A stretch of DNA of 64,000 nt from Rhodococcus coprophilus NBRC 100603 (GCF_001895045.1 NZ_BDAM01000010.1:62001-126000); one strand, 5' to 3'; counted from the first letter of the stretch, positions 27,017 to 36,936 are shown. Numbers and translations are program-made. The notes: a model not told the origin generated them from the letters alone.

Positions 27017-27370
27017 CAAATCTCTCCTTGGCCTGGTTGTGTGCTGGACCGTATGGCAGGGCGGGCGCCGCTACGGACGTGTTCCCGACCAACGGGATCT
27101 GTTTTTGTCGTACGAAGACATCGAGTTATGGGGTCGATTGCCCCGGTTGCAGCAGTGCCCGGCCGGGTCGGACTCCCGCGTCTGATCACCCACACGTCGA
27201 TCCGGAACGCTGTCCTGCCGCGGTGGGCCGCAGTTCGCATCCGGAACCAGTTCGGTGGTCGCCGCGACGTCGATCGCGGCGCGGGCCGGACCCATGATCA
27301 GCGTGACACCGCACACGACCCGGCTGTGGCCGTCACCCTCTGCGCAGCGACGGGAGAGACTGCCCGCGAT
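27017..27370. other. Non-coding gap upstream of kstD
   Basis: No convincing gene is seen on either strand. It contains the kstD promoter region and a TGTC-GTACGAA-GACA inverted repeat at 27106-27120, whose core TTCGTACGAC (minus strand) recurs upstream of the HSL esterase at 51913. No match to the KstR-type AACnnGTT palindrome was seen. Confidence 0.6.
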
Positions 27371-28255
27371 TCACGAGACACGTTCTACGTCGATTCCCAT
27401 CCGCGTCAGCATGCCTCGTGGATCGGCCGGCGGCGCCAGATCGAGAAGTTGATTGCCCCGGCGGTGAGCGGCCGCGGCACACATCTCGTCGTCGGAATGG
27501 ATCCAGAATTCGCCTCGGGCAATCTGTTCGACCATGTGCTCCGCGGCGACGAGCGGGTCGAGCCCCTTCTCCACATTGTCGCGCTGCATTGCGGCGAACA
27601 CCGCGTTCGCGGTGGGGTTGCCGGTCGGCGCCTCGCGCTGCGCCGACAGGAAGATCTCGCTGCGAATCGAATGCGGAATGACCGCGCTGACCTGGATGGG
27701 TGCGCCCACGATCGCCAGATCTTGATACAGGCACTCGGTCATCGCCAGCACCGCGTGCTTGCTGACGATGTACGGAGCCTGGACGGCGACAGCATTGAGT
27801 CCACCGACCGACGACATGTTCGCGATGCACGACGGAGTGCCCGCTGCGATCATCCTCGGGACGAAGGACTGCAGACAATAGAAGACGCCGTCGACGTTGA
27901 TCTGCATCAACCGATGCCACCGCTCGCGGTCGATCTCCCACAGCAGACCCGCCGACTCCACGCCGGCATTGTTCACAAGCAGTTCGACGCTGCCGTGACT
28001 GTTGAAAACCGCTGCGGCCATCGCCTCGACGGACTCCGGATCGGCGACGTCCACAGCGTAGGGTTCCGCGCAGCCACCTCCCGCCACGATGTCGTCGGCC
28101 ACTGTCGCTGCCCGCTCGGCATCGATGTCTGCGACGATCACCGTCATCCCCAGGGAGGCGAGATGCCTCGCCAGACCTTCCCCGATACCCGCAGCGGCAC
28201 CCGTCACAACGGAAACACCTCGGGAGAACCGCTTGCGCGCAGCACTTTCCTGCAT
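27371..28255 (-). CDS. SDR family oxidoreductase
   Basis: A 294-residue classical SDR: TGAAAGIGEG cofactor loop, VADIDAERA after beta-2 (acidic end, favouring NAD), NNAGVES, catalytic MSSVGG and YIVSKHA. The C-terminal extension of about 40 residues is longer than usual. ATG at 28255 is preceded by GTGAGG and lies two bases after the stop of the next SDR gene, so the two are co-transcribed. A hydroxysteroid dehydrogenase role fits the context but is not proven. Confidence 0.82.
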   Translation of the reverse strand: MQESAARKRFSRGVSVVTGAAAGIGEGLARHLASLGMTVIVADIDAERAATVADDIVAGGGCAEPYAVDVADPESVEAMAAAVFNSHGSVELLVNNAGVESAGLLWEIDRERWHRLMQINVDGVFYCLQSFVPRMIAAGTPSCIANMSSVGGLNAVAVQAPYIVSKHAVLAMTECLYQDLAIVGAPIQVSAVIPHSIRSEIFLSAQREAPTGNPTANAVFAAMQRDNVEKGLDPLVAAEHMVEQIARGEFWIHSDDEMCAAAAHRRGNQLLDLAPPADPRGMLTRMGIDVERVS

Positions 28256-28257
28256 CC

Positions 28258-29196
28258 TCACACCTTCAATCCGTCGGCAGCAATGTTCGGGTTCGCCCAC
28301 GACGGCGGCTCTCGCCGAGGCAGTTCGATCCGCCCGTCCAGACTCATCACCGGAATCTGCTGCGACCAGGGGAAGTGCAAGCTGAATGCGATGCGCCCGG
28401 TGCATTCCTTTGCAGGCGATGTGCACATCTCCAGAACCGTCTGAGCGAGGTACTCGGGCGGTTCGGTGTCGTAATCGTCCGGCAACAGCGCCGCGGCCCC
28501 CGGTGTCATGATCGCCGTCGACGGGCCGACCACATTGACGGCGATGTTGTCGTCGAGGACTTCCGCCGCCAATCCCTCGGTGAACCGATGCAGCGCAGCC
28601 TTTGCCGACGCGTAGATCACGTCACCGGAGGTCTTGTTGTACTCGCGGAACGGGCGGATCGGCGGGAGCCCGGTGGAGGAACCGATATTGACGATCCAAC
28701 CGCGCCCGGACGCGCGCATACGAGGGATCACGGCCTGCGACAGAAGGAACGGGACCTTCAGATAGTGCTCGAGGGTCCGGTCGAAGGTGTCCTCCCCCAT
28801 GTCCTCGATCGACGAGTAATCGGCAAAACCGGCGTTGTTGACCAGGATGTCGACTCCCCCCACGGCGTCGACGGCAGCGTCGACGAGACCTGCACGCTGA
28901 ACCGGATCCTCGAGGTCCGCCGCGATCGCAACCGCCCTGCCGCCCGCTCGCTCGATCAGCTGCACCGTCTCCTCGAGAGTGCCCGAGAGCACGTGCTCCC
29001 GTCCGCCGCGAAGCGACCGCGACGGTGTCATCGAGCGGGCGGTGACCACGACGGTGGCGCCCTCGGCCGCGAGGCGCTGCGCGACAGCGCGGCCGATTCC
29101 GCGGCTACTCCCCGTGACGAGAGCGGTGCGACCGGTCAATCGTTGTGTCATGTCGGTTCCTGTTGTGTTGTCCGGGTTCGTGTCCCGATCGGTCAT
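28258..29196 (-). CDS. SDR family oxidoreductase
   Basis: A 312-residue SDR with TGSSRGIGRA, NNAGFADYS, catalytic serine in NIGSSTG and YASAKAA. The region after beta-2 is Arg/Ser-rich (TARSMTPSRSLRGG), suggesting NADP(H), with an insertion of about 15 residues that is typical of some actinobacterial steroid-cluster SDRs. ATG at 29196 overlaps the esterase stop (ATGA). It belongs to the esterase-SDR-SDR unit. Confidence 0.82.
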   Translation of the reverse strand: MTDRDTNPDNTTGTDMTQRLTGRTALVTGSSRGIGRAVAQRLAAEGATVVVTARSMTPSRSLRGGREHVLSGTLEETVQLIERAGGRAVAIAADLEDPVQRAGLVDAAVDAVGGVDILVNNAGFADYSSIEDMGEDTFDRTLEHYLKVPFLLSQAVIPRMRASGRGWIVNIGSSTGLPPIRPFREYNKTSGDVIYASAKAALHRFTEGLAAEVLDDNIAVNVVGPSTAIMTPGAAALLPDDYDTEPPEYLAQTVLEMCTSPAKECTGRIAFSLHFPWSQQIPVMSLDGRIELPRREPPSWANPNIAADGLKV

Positions 29197-30182
29197 GGTC
29201 GTGTGGCGGCGCGGGTGCGCGGGTCCTCGATATGGCCGTCACAGAAAGCGGGGTCGAGAATCCGGCGGACCAACTGCCAGAGCTCCTCCCGCGCGGGCCC
29301 GGTCAGGGAGAGCTGTGGAAAGGTGAGGAAGCCGTGAAACAGCCCGTCGAAACGGTGTGCGAGCACCGGAACCCCCTCCGCGGCAAGCCGCTCGGCGAAT
29401 GCTTCGCCCTCGGAACACGGCGGGTCGAGCTCTGCGGTCGCGACCAACGCCGGAGGCAACCCCGCCAGTGTCGATGCACGAGTCGGCACGACGAGTTCGC
29501 TGTCTCGGCCCTGTGGCGCGTACTGGTCCCAGTACCAGCGCATCGCCTTCGTGGTGTTGTAGTAGCCGACGCCGTACTGCCGGTACGACTCCGTATCGAA
29601 GTCGTCCCCGAGCACCGGATACAGCAGGATCTGCGCCGCGACGGCCGGGCCTCCACGTTCGCGGGCGGCGAGCGATACCGTCGCCGAAAGGTTTCCGCCT
29701 GCACTGTCACCCGCAACCGCAACCCTGGCCGGATCGCCGCCATAGGACTTGACGTTCTCCACCGTCCAGCACAGTGCGGCGTACATGTCCTCCATCGCCG
29801 CCGGCGCCGGGTTCTCCGGAGCAAGCCGGTAGTCGACCGCCACCACGACGGCATTCACGGCCTCGGCCATCGACCGGCAGAACTCGTCGTGGCTGTCGAG
29901 ATCGCAGAAGACGAAGCCACCGCCATGGGCGAACACGATGACAGGGCGCGGCGAATCCAATTCTCCGTGCGGAACATACACCCGCAGTGTCAGGTCACCG
30001 CCCGGTCCGTCGATCACCACATCCTGCGCCACGTCCATATCCGGGGTGCGCGTCAGAGGTGCGCGACGCGAGACGATGATCTGTCTCAGCTCGGCCGCCG
30101 GATACTGCGTCACGTCCGGGAAGCCCGCTTCCAGGCCGGCGAGCATGGTCTCGACATCGGGATGCAGATCGGGGCGGCGCAC
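29193..30182 (-). CDS. Alpha/beta hydrolase, hormone-sensitive lipase family (esterase)
   Basis: A 329-residue HSL-type (alpha/beta hydrolase fold-3) esterase. Oxyanion-hole motif FAHGGGFVF, nucleophile elbow VAGDSAGGN, a likely acid in TAELDPPCSEGEAF and histidine in FDGLFHGFL. GTG at 30182 is set by AGGAGG five bases upstream. Two Baeyer-Villiger monooxygenases lie in the same strand run, so it is a good candidate to hydrolyse the ester they make. It overlaps the following SDR gene. Confidence 0.85.
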   Translation of the reverse strand: MRRPDLHPDVETMLAGLEAGFPDVTQYPAAELRQIIVSRRAPLTRTPDMDVAQDVVIDGPGGDLTLRVYVPHGELDSPRPVIVFAHGGGFVFCDLDSHDEFCRSMAEAVNAVVVAVDYRLAPENPAPAAMEDMYAALCWTVENVKSYGGDPARVAVAGDSAGGNLSATVSLAARERGGPAVAAQILLYPVLGDDFDTESYRQYGVGYYNTTKAMRWYWDQYAPQGRDSELVVPTRASTLAGLPPALVATAELDPPCSEGEAFAERLAAEGVPVLAHRFDGLFHGFLTFPQLSLTGPAREELWQLVRRILDPAFCDGHIEDPRTRAATRP

Positions 30183-30282
30183 AATTACCTCCTGGTTGAA
30201 ATGTTGCAGAAGCTGTGACAAACACGGTCTTTCACGATGCGCTGAGGCTTTCCGGGACGAACCACCCGCGAGGCAGAGTCGG

Positions 30283-31131
30283 TCACCGACCGAAACCGCG
30301 GAACTTACGCAGGTAGGACACGATTCGTCGAACAGGAACCGGGCGCGGCCAGTCGTCGGCACGGAAGTATGCATCGGAACCGCCGTCGACGAAAACCACG
30401 CTGCCACAGAGGAAGTCTGCGGCGTCAGACAGCATGAACACCACCCAGTCACCGAGCTGCCCGGCGTCACCGAATCCACCGACAGGCACCGGGAACGAGC
30501 GGATCGCCTTCGCCTCGGATGGAGTGGCGAGCTGCGTTTCCAGCAACGGCGTCATGATCGCACCCGGTGCGAGCGCGTTCAGTCGGATTCCTGCGCCCGC
30601 CCACTCGGGCTGCACGGCACTGCGTCGCACCCACCTGCTGACCGCGATCTTCGAGCCCGCATAGATGATGGCGGGAGACGTCTTACCGAACATCCGGACC
30701 GAACTCACGGCTCGCTCCACATCACCCCGGAGGAACGCGCCGACCGTGCGACGGGGTACGGCCGGTGTCACCGTCGTCGAATTGCTGGAGAATACGACTA
30801 CTTTCGCGTTCCCCGCGGCGGCAAGGGCGTCTCGCCACCCTTCCAGTAGGTCGACCACGCCGAAGTAGTTGACCTCGGCGATCAGCCGCGGGCGATCTTT
30901 GCCCGGCGCCGGTCCGAGGCCGGCCGCGAGCACGGCACCGTCCAGCCGGTCGCCGGAGGCGGCCAGGACCTCACGCACCGCCTGTTCCCTGCCGCGAGCA
31001 GTGGACAGGTCCGCGACGACGTCGGCCTCCCGGAGATCGACTCCGATGACGGTGTGCCCGCCGGCACGAAGCTTGTCCGCAACGGCTCGGCCCATTCCCG
31101 ACGCCGATCCGGTCACTGCATAGACGCCCAC
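30283..31131 (-). CDS. SDR family oxidoreductase
   Basis: A 282-residue SDR with TGSASGMGRA, a short VDLREADVVADL, catalytic serine region VVFSSNS and YAGSKIAVSRW. The pattern with an early truncated alpha-2/beta-3 region and a long C-terminus resembles bacterial 3-alpha-hydroxysteroid dehydrogenases of the HsdA type. GTG at 31131 is chosen because GAAAGGG lies upstream. It follows the BVMO gene by 10 nt and is probably co-transcribed with it. Confidence 0.78.
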   Translation of the reverse strand: MGVYAVTGSASGMGRAVADKLRAGGHTVIGVDLREADVVADLSTARGREQAVREVLAASGDRLDGAVLAAGLGPAPGKDRPRLIAEVNYFGVVDLLEGWRDALAAAGNAKVVVFSSNSTTVTPAVPRRTVGAFLRGDVERAVSSVRMFGKTSPAIIYAGSKIAVSRWVRRSAVQPEWAGAGIRLNALAPGAIMTPLLETQLATPSEAKAIRSFPVPVGGFGDAGQLGDWVVFMLSDAADFLCGSVVFVDGGSDAYFRADDWPRPVPVRRIVSYLRKFRGFGR

Positions 31132-31141
31132 ATCATCCCTT

Positions 31142-33130
31142 TCACATTTCACCGACTCGCCCGGACGCAGGGTCGATGAACTCGAAGGCGTCCGGGTTCG
31201 GCTCCCGCAGCAGTGACCAGTAGTCGACCAACCGCCACGGGCACGGCACGACCGCGCGTCCTGCGCTGTTTCGGTAGTAGCCGTTGACCTCCGCGCCGGG
31301 ATGCACCCATACGGTCTTGTCGAGTGCCTCGTCGACCTTGCGGTTGTAGTCGTCGAGCACGTCCTGCCGCACGTCCATCGCGTCGTGCCCGTTCTCCAGG
31401 AGGTACTGCAGGCATTCGACGGTGTAGTGGACGTGCTCTTCACTCAAAATATTGTGTCCGGCACCGTGGTTCGGAGCAGAGTTCGGACCTGCGGTGACAA
31501 AGAGGTTCGGGAACCCGGACACCTGGATGCCGAGGTAGGCGCGGGGGTCGTCACCGCCTTTCCATCGCTCTGCCAGTGTATGCCCGTCCCGTCCGACGAT
31601 GTCGATCGACGTGGTGAACTCCAGCGCGAATCCTGTTGCCAGGATGATCACGTCGGCCCGCACGAATTCGCCCTCCGTGGTGATCACTCCCTCGGGCGTC
31701 ACCCGCTGGAACGAAGCCCGGTGCAGTGTCACATGGTCACGGGTGAGGGCCTTGTAGAAGCCGGGGTCCTTGACGATCCTCTTGGCGTAGGGGCGGAAGT
31801 CGGGGGTCAGCTTTTCCACGAGGTCGGGACGGCCCGCGAAACTGGTCTCCATATAGTTCCGCGCAGTATTGAGCACCATCTCGTTGGCGGGAGATGCGGA
31901 AAAGTGCGTCTGTGCCCATTCGGGATCGATGCGCGGCATCACGTACAGGTTGTCGGACGCGAACCAGTACGACCGCAGCCGGAACCATTCGTGGTAACGC
32001 GGAATATTGGCGAGCGCCCACTTCTCGCCGTCCGGAACATCGTTGACGACAGCCTTCTCCGGCACGATCCAGTGCGGTGACCGGACCACGACGTCCAGGC
32101 TCTCCACCTCGTCGACAATGCTCGCGACCACCTGGACCGACGTGCATCCGGTTCCGAGTACGACCACCCGCTTTCCGGTCAGATCGAGGCTCTCGTCCCA
32201 TTCGGCGGTGTGGACGATGGTGCCGCCGAACGAGTCCATGCCCTCGACATCGGGGATGTTCGGCGAGTTGAGCATGCCGAGCGCGGTCACCACCGCGTTT
32301 GCACGATGGACCTCGCGGGTGCCGTCCGCGGATTCGGTGGTCACCTCCCACACATGCTGGTCATCGAGCCAACGTGCGGACAGCACTCGCGTGCGGAACG
32401 CAATGTTATCGGCGATCCCGTAGGACTCGACAACGCCCTTCAGGTACTTCTGGTACTCGACGCCCGACGGATAGTACTTCGACCACCCGGGGTTCAGTTC
32501 GAAGGAATACGAGTAGTAATGGCTGGGTGTATCGACGGCAGCTCCCGGATACGTGTTGCGCGACCATGTTCCACCGATTTCGTGGCGAGCCTCGAACACG
32601 CGGTACGCGAAGCCGGCGTCTGCCAGCTTTATCGCGGCGTTGATTCCGACGATGCCCGCACCGATGACGATGACGGAGAAGTCGTCGGGCGGCGTGACGG
32701 TGACCGGGACGCGGCGTTCGGCGAGAACGAACCCGGCCTGCTCGCGCAGGATCGGAACGAACTCGTCGTCGACGCGCTCCGAGGTCGCCACCGTTGCCAT
32801 GCGACGGAACAACTCGGAATCAGGCACGCTCAGGAGATCGTCCATCTCAGGTGTGAGCAGTTGGTGCGCGCGAGCCCGGATATCGGCGATCACGTCGACC
32901 GGGTATTGACCGGGCGGCGTGGTCGGGCGCGTTCCGGTGCGATAGTGGTTGCCCGGTTCGCTGATGGTCAGGCGCAGCCCGAACTCGTCGAGCAAACCGG
33001 TATCACCGGTTACGTGGACGAGAGACATGAGCAGTGGCGCCGGGTCGCACACGTCGATCGCGGCGTGCAGTTGTGCTACGCGGTCCTCATCGTCGGCCGC
33101 ACGGGAGTCGAGGGGCATCGTCTCGGTCAT
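31142..33130 (-). CDS. Baeyer-Villiger monooxygenase, HAPMO-type with N-terminal extension
   Basis: A 662-residue flavoprotein monooxygenase that inserts oxygen next to a ketone. About 145 N-terminal residues precede the first Rossmann motif VIVIGAGIVGINAA, as in 4-hydroxyacetophenone monooxygenases. The BVMO fingerprint FGGTIVHTAEW and the second dinucleotide site VVLGTGCTSVQ are intact. ATG at 33130. Members of this group act on aryl ketones and steroids; the neighbours (second BVMO, esterase, KshA) favour a polycyclic ketone. Confidence 0.88.
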   Translation of the reverse strand: MTETMPLDSRAADDEDRVAQLHAAIDVCDPAPLLMSLVHVTGDTGLLDEFGLRLTISEPGNHYRTGTRPTTPPGQYPVDVIADIRARAHQLLTPEMDDLLSVPDSELFRRMATVATSERVDDEFVPILREQAGFVLAERRVPVTVTPPDDFSVIVIGAGIVGINAAIKLADAGFAYRVFEARHEIGGTWSRNTYPGAAVDTPSHYYSYSFELNPGWSKYYPSGVEYQKYLKGVVESYGIADNIAFRTRVLSARWLDDQHVWEVTTESADGTREVHRANAVVTALGMLNSPNIPDVEGMDSFGGTIVHTAEWDESLDLTGKRVVVLGTGCTSVQVVASIVDEVESLDVVVRSPHWIVPEKAVVNDVPDGEKWALANIPRYHEWFRLRSYWFASDNLYVMPRIDPEWAQTHFSASPANEMVLNTARNYMETSFAGRPDLVEKLTPDFRPYAKRIVKDPGFYKALTRDHVTLHRASFQRVTPEGVITTEGEFVRADVIILATGFALEFTTSIDIVGRDGHTLAERWKGGDDPRAYLGIQVSGFPNLFVTAGPNSAPNHGAGHNILSEEHVHYTVECLQYLLENGHDAMDVRQDVLDDYNRKVDEALDKTVWVHPGAEVNGYYRNSAGRAVVPCPWRLVDYWSLLREPNPDAFEFIDPASGRVGEM

Positions 33131-33166
33131 CGTTCATCTCTCGTCGACAGATGTGGAGGGGTCATG

Positions 33167-34783
33167 TCAGGCCTTCTCTGCCGTGGCGATGTCGAACCCC
33201 TTGTATCCGGCTGCGGCGACCTCGGCGCAGATGTTGCCGTAGTTCGCGAAGCCGCCGATGTACGGCATGAAGACCCGAGGCTTGCCGGGAATGTTGGCGC
33301 CCATGTACCACGAGTTCGCCGAGGGGAAGAGCGTTCCCGCGGCCTTCTCGTTGCACTCGGCGACCCACTCGTCGACGGCGCGCTCGGTCGCTTCGATCGA
33401 GACCGCGTTGTGTTCGTCGAGGTGGGCGATACAGGCAGCGATCCAATCGACCTGCTGTTCGGCGCCGAGCACCATGTTCGCGAGCACACTCGGACTTCCC
33501 GGACCGACCATGACGAACAAGTTCGGGAAGCCCGCCACCGTCATGCCGAGGTAGGTACGCGGCCCGGCCGACCATTCTTCCCGGAGAGTTCGTCCGCCGC
33601 GACCGCAGATGTCGATGCGCGACAGCGCACCCGTCATCGCGTCGAATCCCGTTGCGAAGATGAGCATGTCGAGCGGGTAGTCGGTGTCGCTGGTTCGGAC
33701 GCCCTCTTCGGTGATCTCTACGATCGGCGTGGAGCGCAGATTCACCAGCGTCACGTTGTCCCGGTTGTACGTCTCGAAATAGCCGTCGTCCGTGACGATC
33801 CGCTTCGTGCCGATGGGGTGATCGTCGGGGATCAGTTGGTCCGCGATCTCCGGATTCTTCACCATTTCACGAATCTTCGCCTCGACGTACTCGCGGGCGC
33901 TGTCGTTCGCCTCGAGGTTCACGGTCTGATCCGGGAATGCCTTGGCGAACAGGTAGCCGCCGCGAAGCCACCACTCGTCGTACACCCGGCGCCGCTCGGC
34001 GGCGTCGACCTCCATCGCACCCTTCGGATAGGGGGTGAACGGCGTGCCGCCGCCGCTCAGCCGTGCCAATCGTCGCCGCTCCGGGTACGAGGCTTTGACC
34101 TCCGCGATCTGTTCGGGACTCAGCGGACGGTTCCCGGCGGGGATCGAATAGTTGGGGCTGCGCTGGAACACGACGACCTGATCGGCTTCTCGGGCGATTA
34201 CCGGAATCGACTGGATGCCGGAAGATCCCGTCCCGATCACACCGACGCGCTTACCGACGAATTCGACAGGGTCGTGGGGCCATTCGGCGGTGTGGTAGGA
34301 CTCGCCGGCGAACGAGTCGCGGCCCGGGATGTCGGGCCGATTCGTCGCCGACAACACCCCCGTGGCCATGATGCAGAATCGTGCGGTCAGCGATCGCCCC
34401 GTGTCGGTGGTGATGGTCCACCGTGCCGCCGCCTCGTCGTACACGGCGGACACCACACGGGTGAGGAACTCGAAGGCGCTACGCAGTTCGTGCCGATCCG
34501 CGACGTGCTCGAGGTACGCGAGGATTTCCCCTTGGGTGGCGAACCGCTCGGACCATGTCCACTCCTGCTGGAGGTCCTCGTCGAACGAATACGAGTAGTC
34601 GATACTCTCGACGTCGCATCGAGCACCCGGATAGCGGTTGTGGAACCAGGTTCCGCCGACTCCCGCCGCGGACTCGAAACCGTGCACCGTCATTCCGTGC
34701 TCACGGAGCTTGTACACCGCGTACAGACCGGAGATACCGGCACCGATCACGACGGCATCGACATCACTTGCCTGCGCGTCCAT
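33167..34783 (-). CDS. Baeyer-Villiger monooxygenase, cyclohexanone/steroid monooxygenase type
   Basis: A 538-residue type I BVMO. FAD site VVIGAGISGLYAV, fingerprint FAGESYHTAEWP and NADPH site GVIGTGSSGIQ are all present, and length equals cyclohexanone monooxygenase. ATG at 34783 has AAGGA at suitable distance; an alternative ATG at 34810 overlaps the upstream dioxygenase stop (ATGA). It would turn a cyclic ketone into a lactone, for example the C17 ketone of an androstane, though the substrate is inferred only from context. Confidence 0.88.
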   Translation of the reverse strand: MDAQASDVDAVVIGAGISGLYAVYKLREHGMTVHGFESAAGVGGTWFHNRYPGARCDVESIDYSYSFDEDLQQEWTWSERFATQGEILAYLEHVADRHELRSAFEFLTRVVSAVYDEAAARWTITTDTGRSLTARFCIMATGVLSATNRPDIPGRDSFAGESYHTAEWPHDPVEFVGKRVGVIGTGSSGIQSIPVIAREADQVVVFQRSPNYSIPAGNRPLSPEQIAEVKASYPERRRLARLSGGGTPFTPYPKGAMEVDAAERRRVYDEWWLRGGYLFAKAFPDQTVNLEANDSAREYVEAKIREMVKNPEIADQLIPDDHPIGTKRIVTDDGYFETYNRDNVTLVNLRSTPIVEITEEGVRTSDTDYPLDMLIFATGFDAMTGALSRIDICGRGGRTLREEWSAGPRTYLGMTVAGFPNLFVMVGPGSPSVLANMVLGAEQQVDWIAACIAHLDEHNAVSIEATERAVDEWVAECNEKAAGTLFPSANSWYMGANIPGKPRVFMPYIGGFANYGNICAEVAAAGYKGFDIATAEKA

Positions 34784-34806
34784 TGTGTTCACATCCTTGT
34801 CGGAGG

Positions 34807-35721
34807 TCATGCGGTCGCTGCGGCCTTCGTCTCCTTGGCCCACGACCATTCGTGACCCCAGTAGCTGTCCGCAGTGATCTCTTCTGCCGTGTAGTAGGTC
34901 TCGTCGACGAGCTTGCCCTCGGTGCCGTACTCGATATCGAAGCCACCCGGGGCCCGGACGTAGAACGAGATCATCTTGTCGTTGGTGTGACGGCCCAGTG
35001 TCGACGACACCGGGAAGCCGTGCGCCTCCACCTGGTCGAGTGCCCGGCCCACCGCGTCGAGCGAGTCGACCTCGACCATGACGTGAATCAGTCCCGGGTC
35101 GCGATCTTCGAAGCTCGGCATGATCGCAAGACTGTGATGTCGCTGGTTGACACCGAGGAACCGGATTCGCATCGGCTCCGTGCCGGGGGGCGTCGGCATC
35201 CGGAACGCACCGCGCGGAAGGAATTCCAGCACCTCGGTGTAGAAACGGTACGACTCGTCGAAGGCGGTGGTCGGCATGACCACGTGTCCGAGTCCCTGTG
35301 ACCCGGTGACGAACTTCTGGCCGTAGCGGGTGATGACCGGGCTGTGGTCGAGCGCCGGGCCGAAGAAGAACTCCAGCGGCGTGCCGCCCGGATCGATCAT
35401 GGTCAGCCCGGCCTCGACGCGGCGCATTTCGCACGTGTCGAACGGCATCGGCGCGAATTCGCACCCGGCAGTGTCGAGTCGGTCGGCGAGTGTCCTCAAC
35501 GCGGTACCGTCGCGAACCTCCCAGCCCACCGCCGTGACCCGGTCGGCGTCGCCGGGCTCGACGGTGATCCGTGCCGGCCTTTCATCCATACGGAAGTGCA
35601 GTGCGTCGTCCTCGGGGCCTGTGCCGGGCGCGAAGCCGAGCACGTCGAACCCGAGTTCGCGCCAGCGCCCCATGTCGGTGGCCTGGACGCGAACATATCC
35701 GAGCCCCTTGATCTCAGTCAC
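34807..35721 (-). CDS. hsaC-like: Extradiol ring-cleavage dioxygenase, HsaC/BphC type
   Basis: A 304-residue two-domain type I extradiol dioxygenase. Fe(II) ligands are visible as His146 (GLGHVVM), His213 (LIHVMVEV) and Glu264 (GFDIEYG), with the catalytic His195 of BphC-type enzymes (QRHHSLA). N-terminal YVRVQATDMGRWRELGFDVL resembles HsaC, which cleaves the catechol formed from ring A after ring B opening. GTG at 35721 has AAAGGAA upstream. It lies between HsaA-like and BVMO genes. Confidence 0.88.
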   Translation of the reverse strand: MTEIKGLGYVRVQATDMGRWRELGFDVLGFAPGTGPEDDALHFRMDERPARITVEPGDADRVTAVGWEVRDGTALRTLADRLDTAGCEFAPMPFDTCEMRRVEAGLTMIDPGGTPLEFFFGPALDHSPVITRYGQKFVTGSQGLGHVVMPTTAFDESYRFYTEVLEFLPRGAFRMPTPPGTEPMRIRFLGVNQRHHSLAIMPSFEDRDPGLIHVMVEVDSLDAVGRALDQVEAHGFPVSSTLGRHTNDKMISFYVRAPGGFDIEYGTEGKLVDETYYTAEEITADSYWGHEWSWAKETKAAATA

Positions 35722-35751
35722 AGTGTTCCTTTCGATAAGTCGGATGAAGCG

Positions 35752-36936
35752 TCAGATCATCACGCGGAGAGGACCGTTCGGGACGTCGACGCCCAGCGAC
35801 GCCATCGCCGAGGCGTGATATGTCGTGCTGGTGACGTGAATGGCGTGGTGCAGGCCGGCGTGGGCGTCGCGCCAGAACCTCTGCAACGGGTTGTCCACGC
35901 GCAACGCGTTGCCACCGGACCGGTCGAAAACCTCGTCTGCGGCGCGGACGGCGCGCCACGCCGAGCGCACCTGGTTGCGCCGCGAGGTAGCACGGGTTTC
36001 GAAGTCGACCTCTTTGCCTGCGTCGACGAGGTCCCAGATGCGGTCGACATTGGCGAGCAGTTGCTGGCGGGCGGCGTCGATCTCCGAGGCCGCCTCACCC
36101 AGTGCGTGCAACACGTACGGGTCGTCCTTGATGGCAGTCCCGGCCGCGCCGACCCGGCCGCGCTGATAGTCGATACCGGCAGCGAGCACGCCCTCGCAGA
36201 TACCGATGGTCGCGGAGGTGATCCCGAGGGGGAACATCGTCGACCACGGCATCCGGTACAGAGTCTCCGTGACGCCGTACTCCTTCGCCGCGGTCCCGTC
36301 GATCACATCCTGCCCCTTCATCACCCGGTAGTCCGGAATGAAGGCATCCTTGACGACGACGTCCTTGCTCCCCGTGCCGCGCAGGCCCACCACGTCCCAC
36401 GAGTCGTCGATGATCTCGTAGTCGGAGCGCGGAAGGATCACGTGAAGTCCTACGGGAGGCATCAGCGGCTTGCCGTCCGCGCCCCCGACCATCGCGCCGA
36501 GAAAGATCCAGTCGCAGTGATCGGTTCCGGACGAGAACTGCCACCTGCCCGACATGCGGTACCCACCATCGACGGGAACGGCGACACCACCCGGCATGTA
36601 CGGGGACGCCTGCCAGGTGTCGGAGTCGGCACCGAGCACCTCGTCCTGCACCTTGGGGTCCGCGAACGCGAGCTGCCACGGATGGACGCCGACGATGCCG
36701 CCGACCCAGCCCGCGGATCCGTAGATGCTCGCGGTCTTCATCACGGTCTCGGCGAACTCACGCGGGTGCGCCTCGAAACCGTCGTACTTCTTACGTTGCA
36801 GCAACCGGATGATGCCGGCGTCTTTCAGGCTGTCGGCCATATCGTCGGTCAGCCGGCCCAGCGAGTCGGAGTCCTCGGCTCCCGCGCGGAGGTCGTCGGC
36901 GATCGCGACAATCTTGTCGAGCACTTCGTAGCTCAT
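35752..36936 (-). CDS. hsaA-like: Flavin-dependent hydroxylase, HsaA type
   Basis: A 394-residue acyl-CoA-dehydrogenase-fold monooxygenase, the same length as HsaA, which ortho-hydroxylates 3-hydroxy-seco-androsta-1,3,5(10)-triene-9,17-dione. Shared features are GSAGWVGGIVGVHPWQLA, SGRWQFSSGTDHCDW, SWDVVGLRGTGSKDVVVKD and RFWRDAHAG near the C-terminus. It needs reduced FMN from a reductase (HsaB), and no such gene is adjacent. The ATG at 36936 has AGGAGAA upstream. Confidence 0.88.
   Translation of the reverse strand: MSYEVLDKIVAIADDLRAGAEDSDSLGRLTDDMADSLKDAGIIRLLQRKKYDGFEAHPREFAETVMKTASIYGSAGWVGGIVGVHPWQLAFADPKVQDEVLGADSDTWQASPYMPGGVAVPVDGGYRMSGRWQFSSGTDHCDWIFLGAMVGGADGKPLMPPVGLHVILPRSDYEIIDDSWDVVGLRGTGSKDVVVKDAFIPDYRVMKGQDVIDGTAAKEYGVTETLYRMPWSTMFPLGITSATIGICEGVLAAGIDYQRGRVGAAGTAIKDDPYVLHALGEAASEIDAARQQLLANVDRIWDLVDAGKEVDFETRATSRRNQVRSAWRAVRAADEVFDRSGGNALRVDNPLQRFWRDAHAGLHHAIHVTSTTYHASAMASLGVDVPNGPLRVMI

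Noticed and set aside
27017-27370. Possible KstR or KstR2 operator upstream of kstD
   Set aside because: Neither the AACnnGTT core nor the CAAGnnCTTG core was found in this gap.
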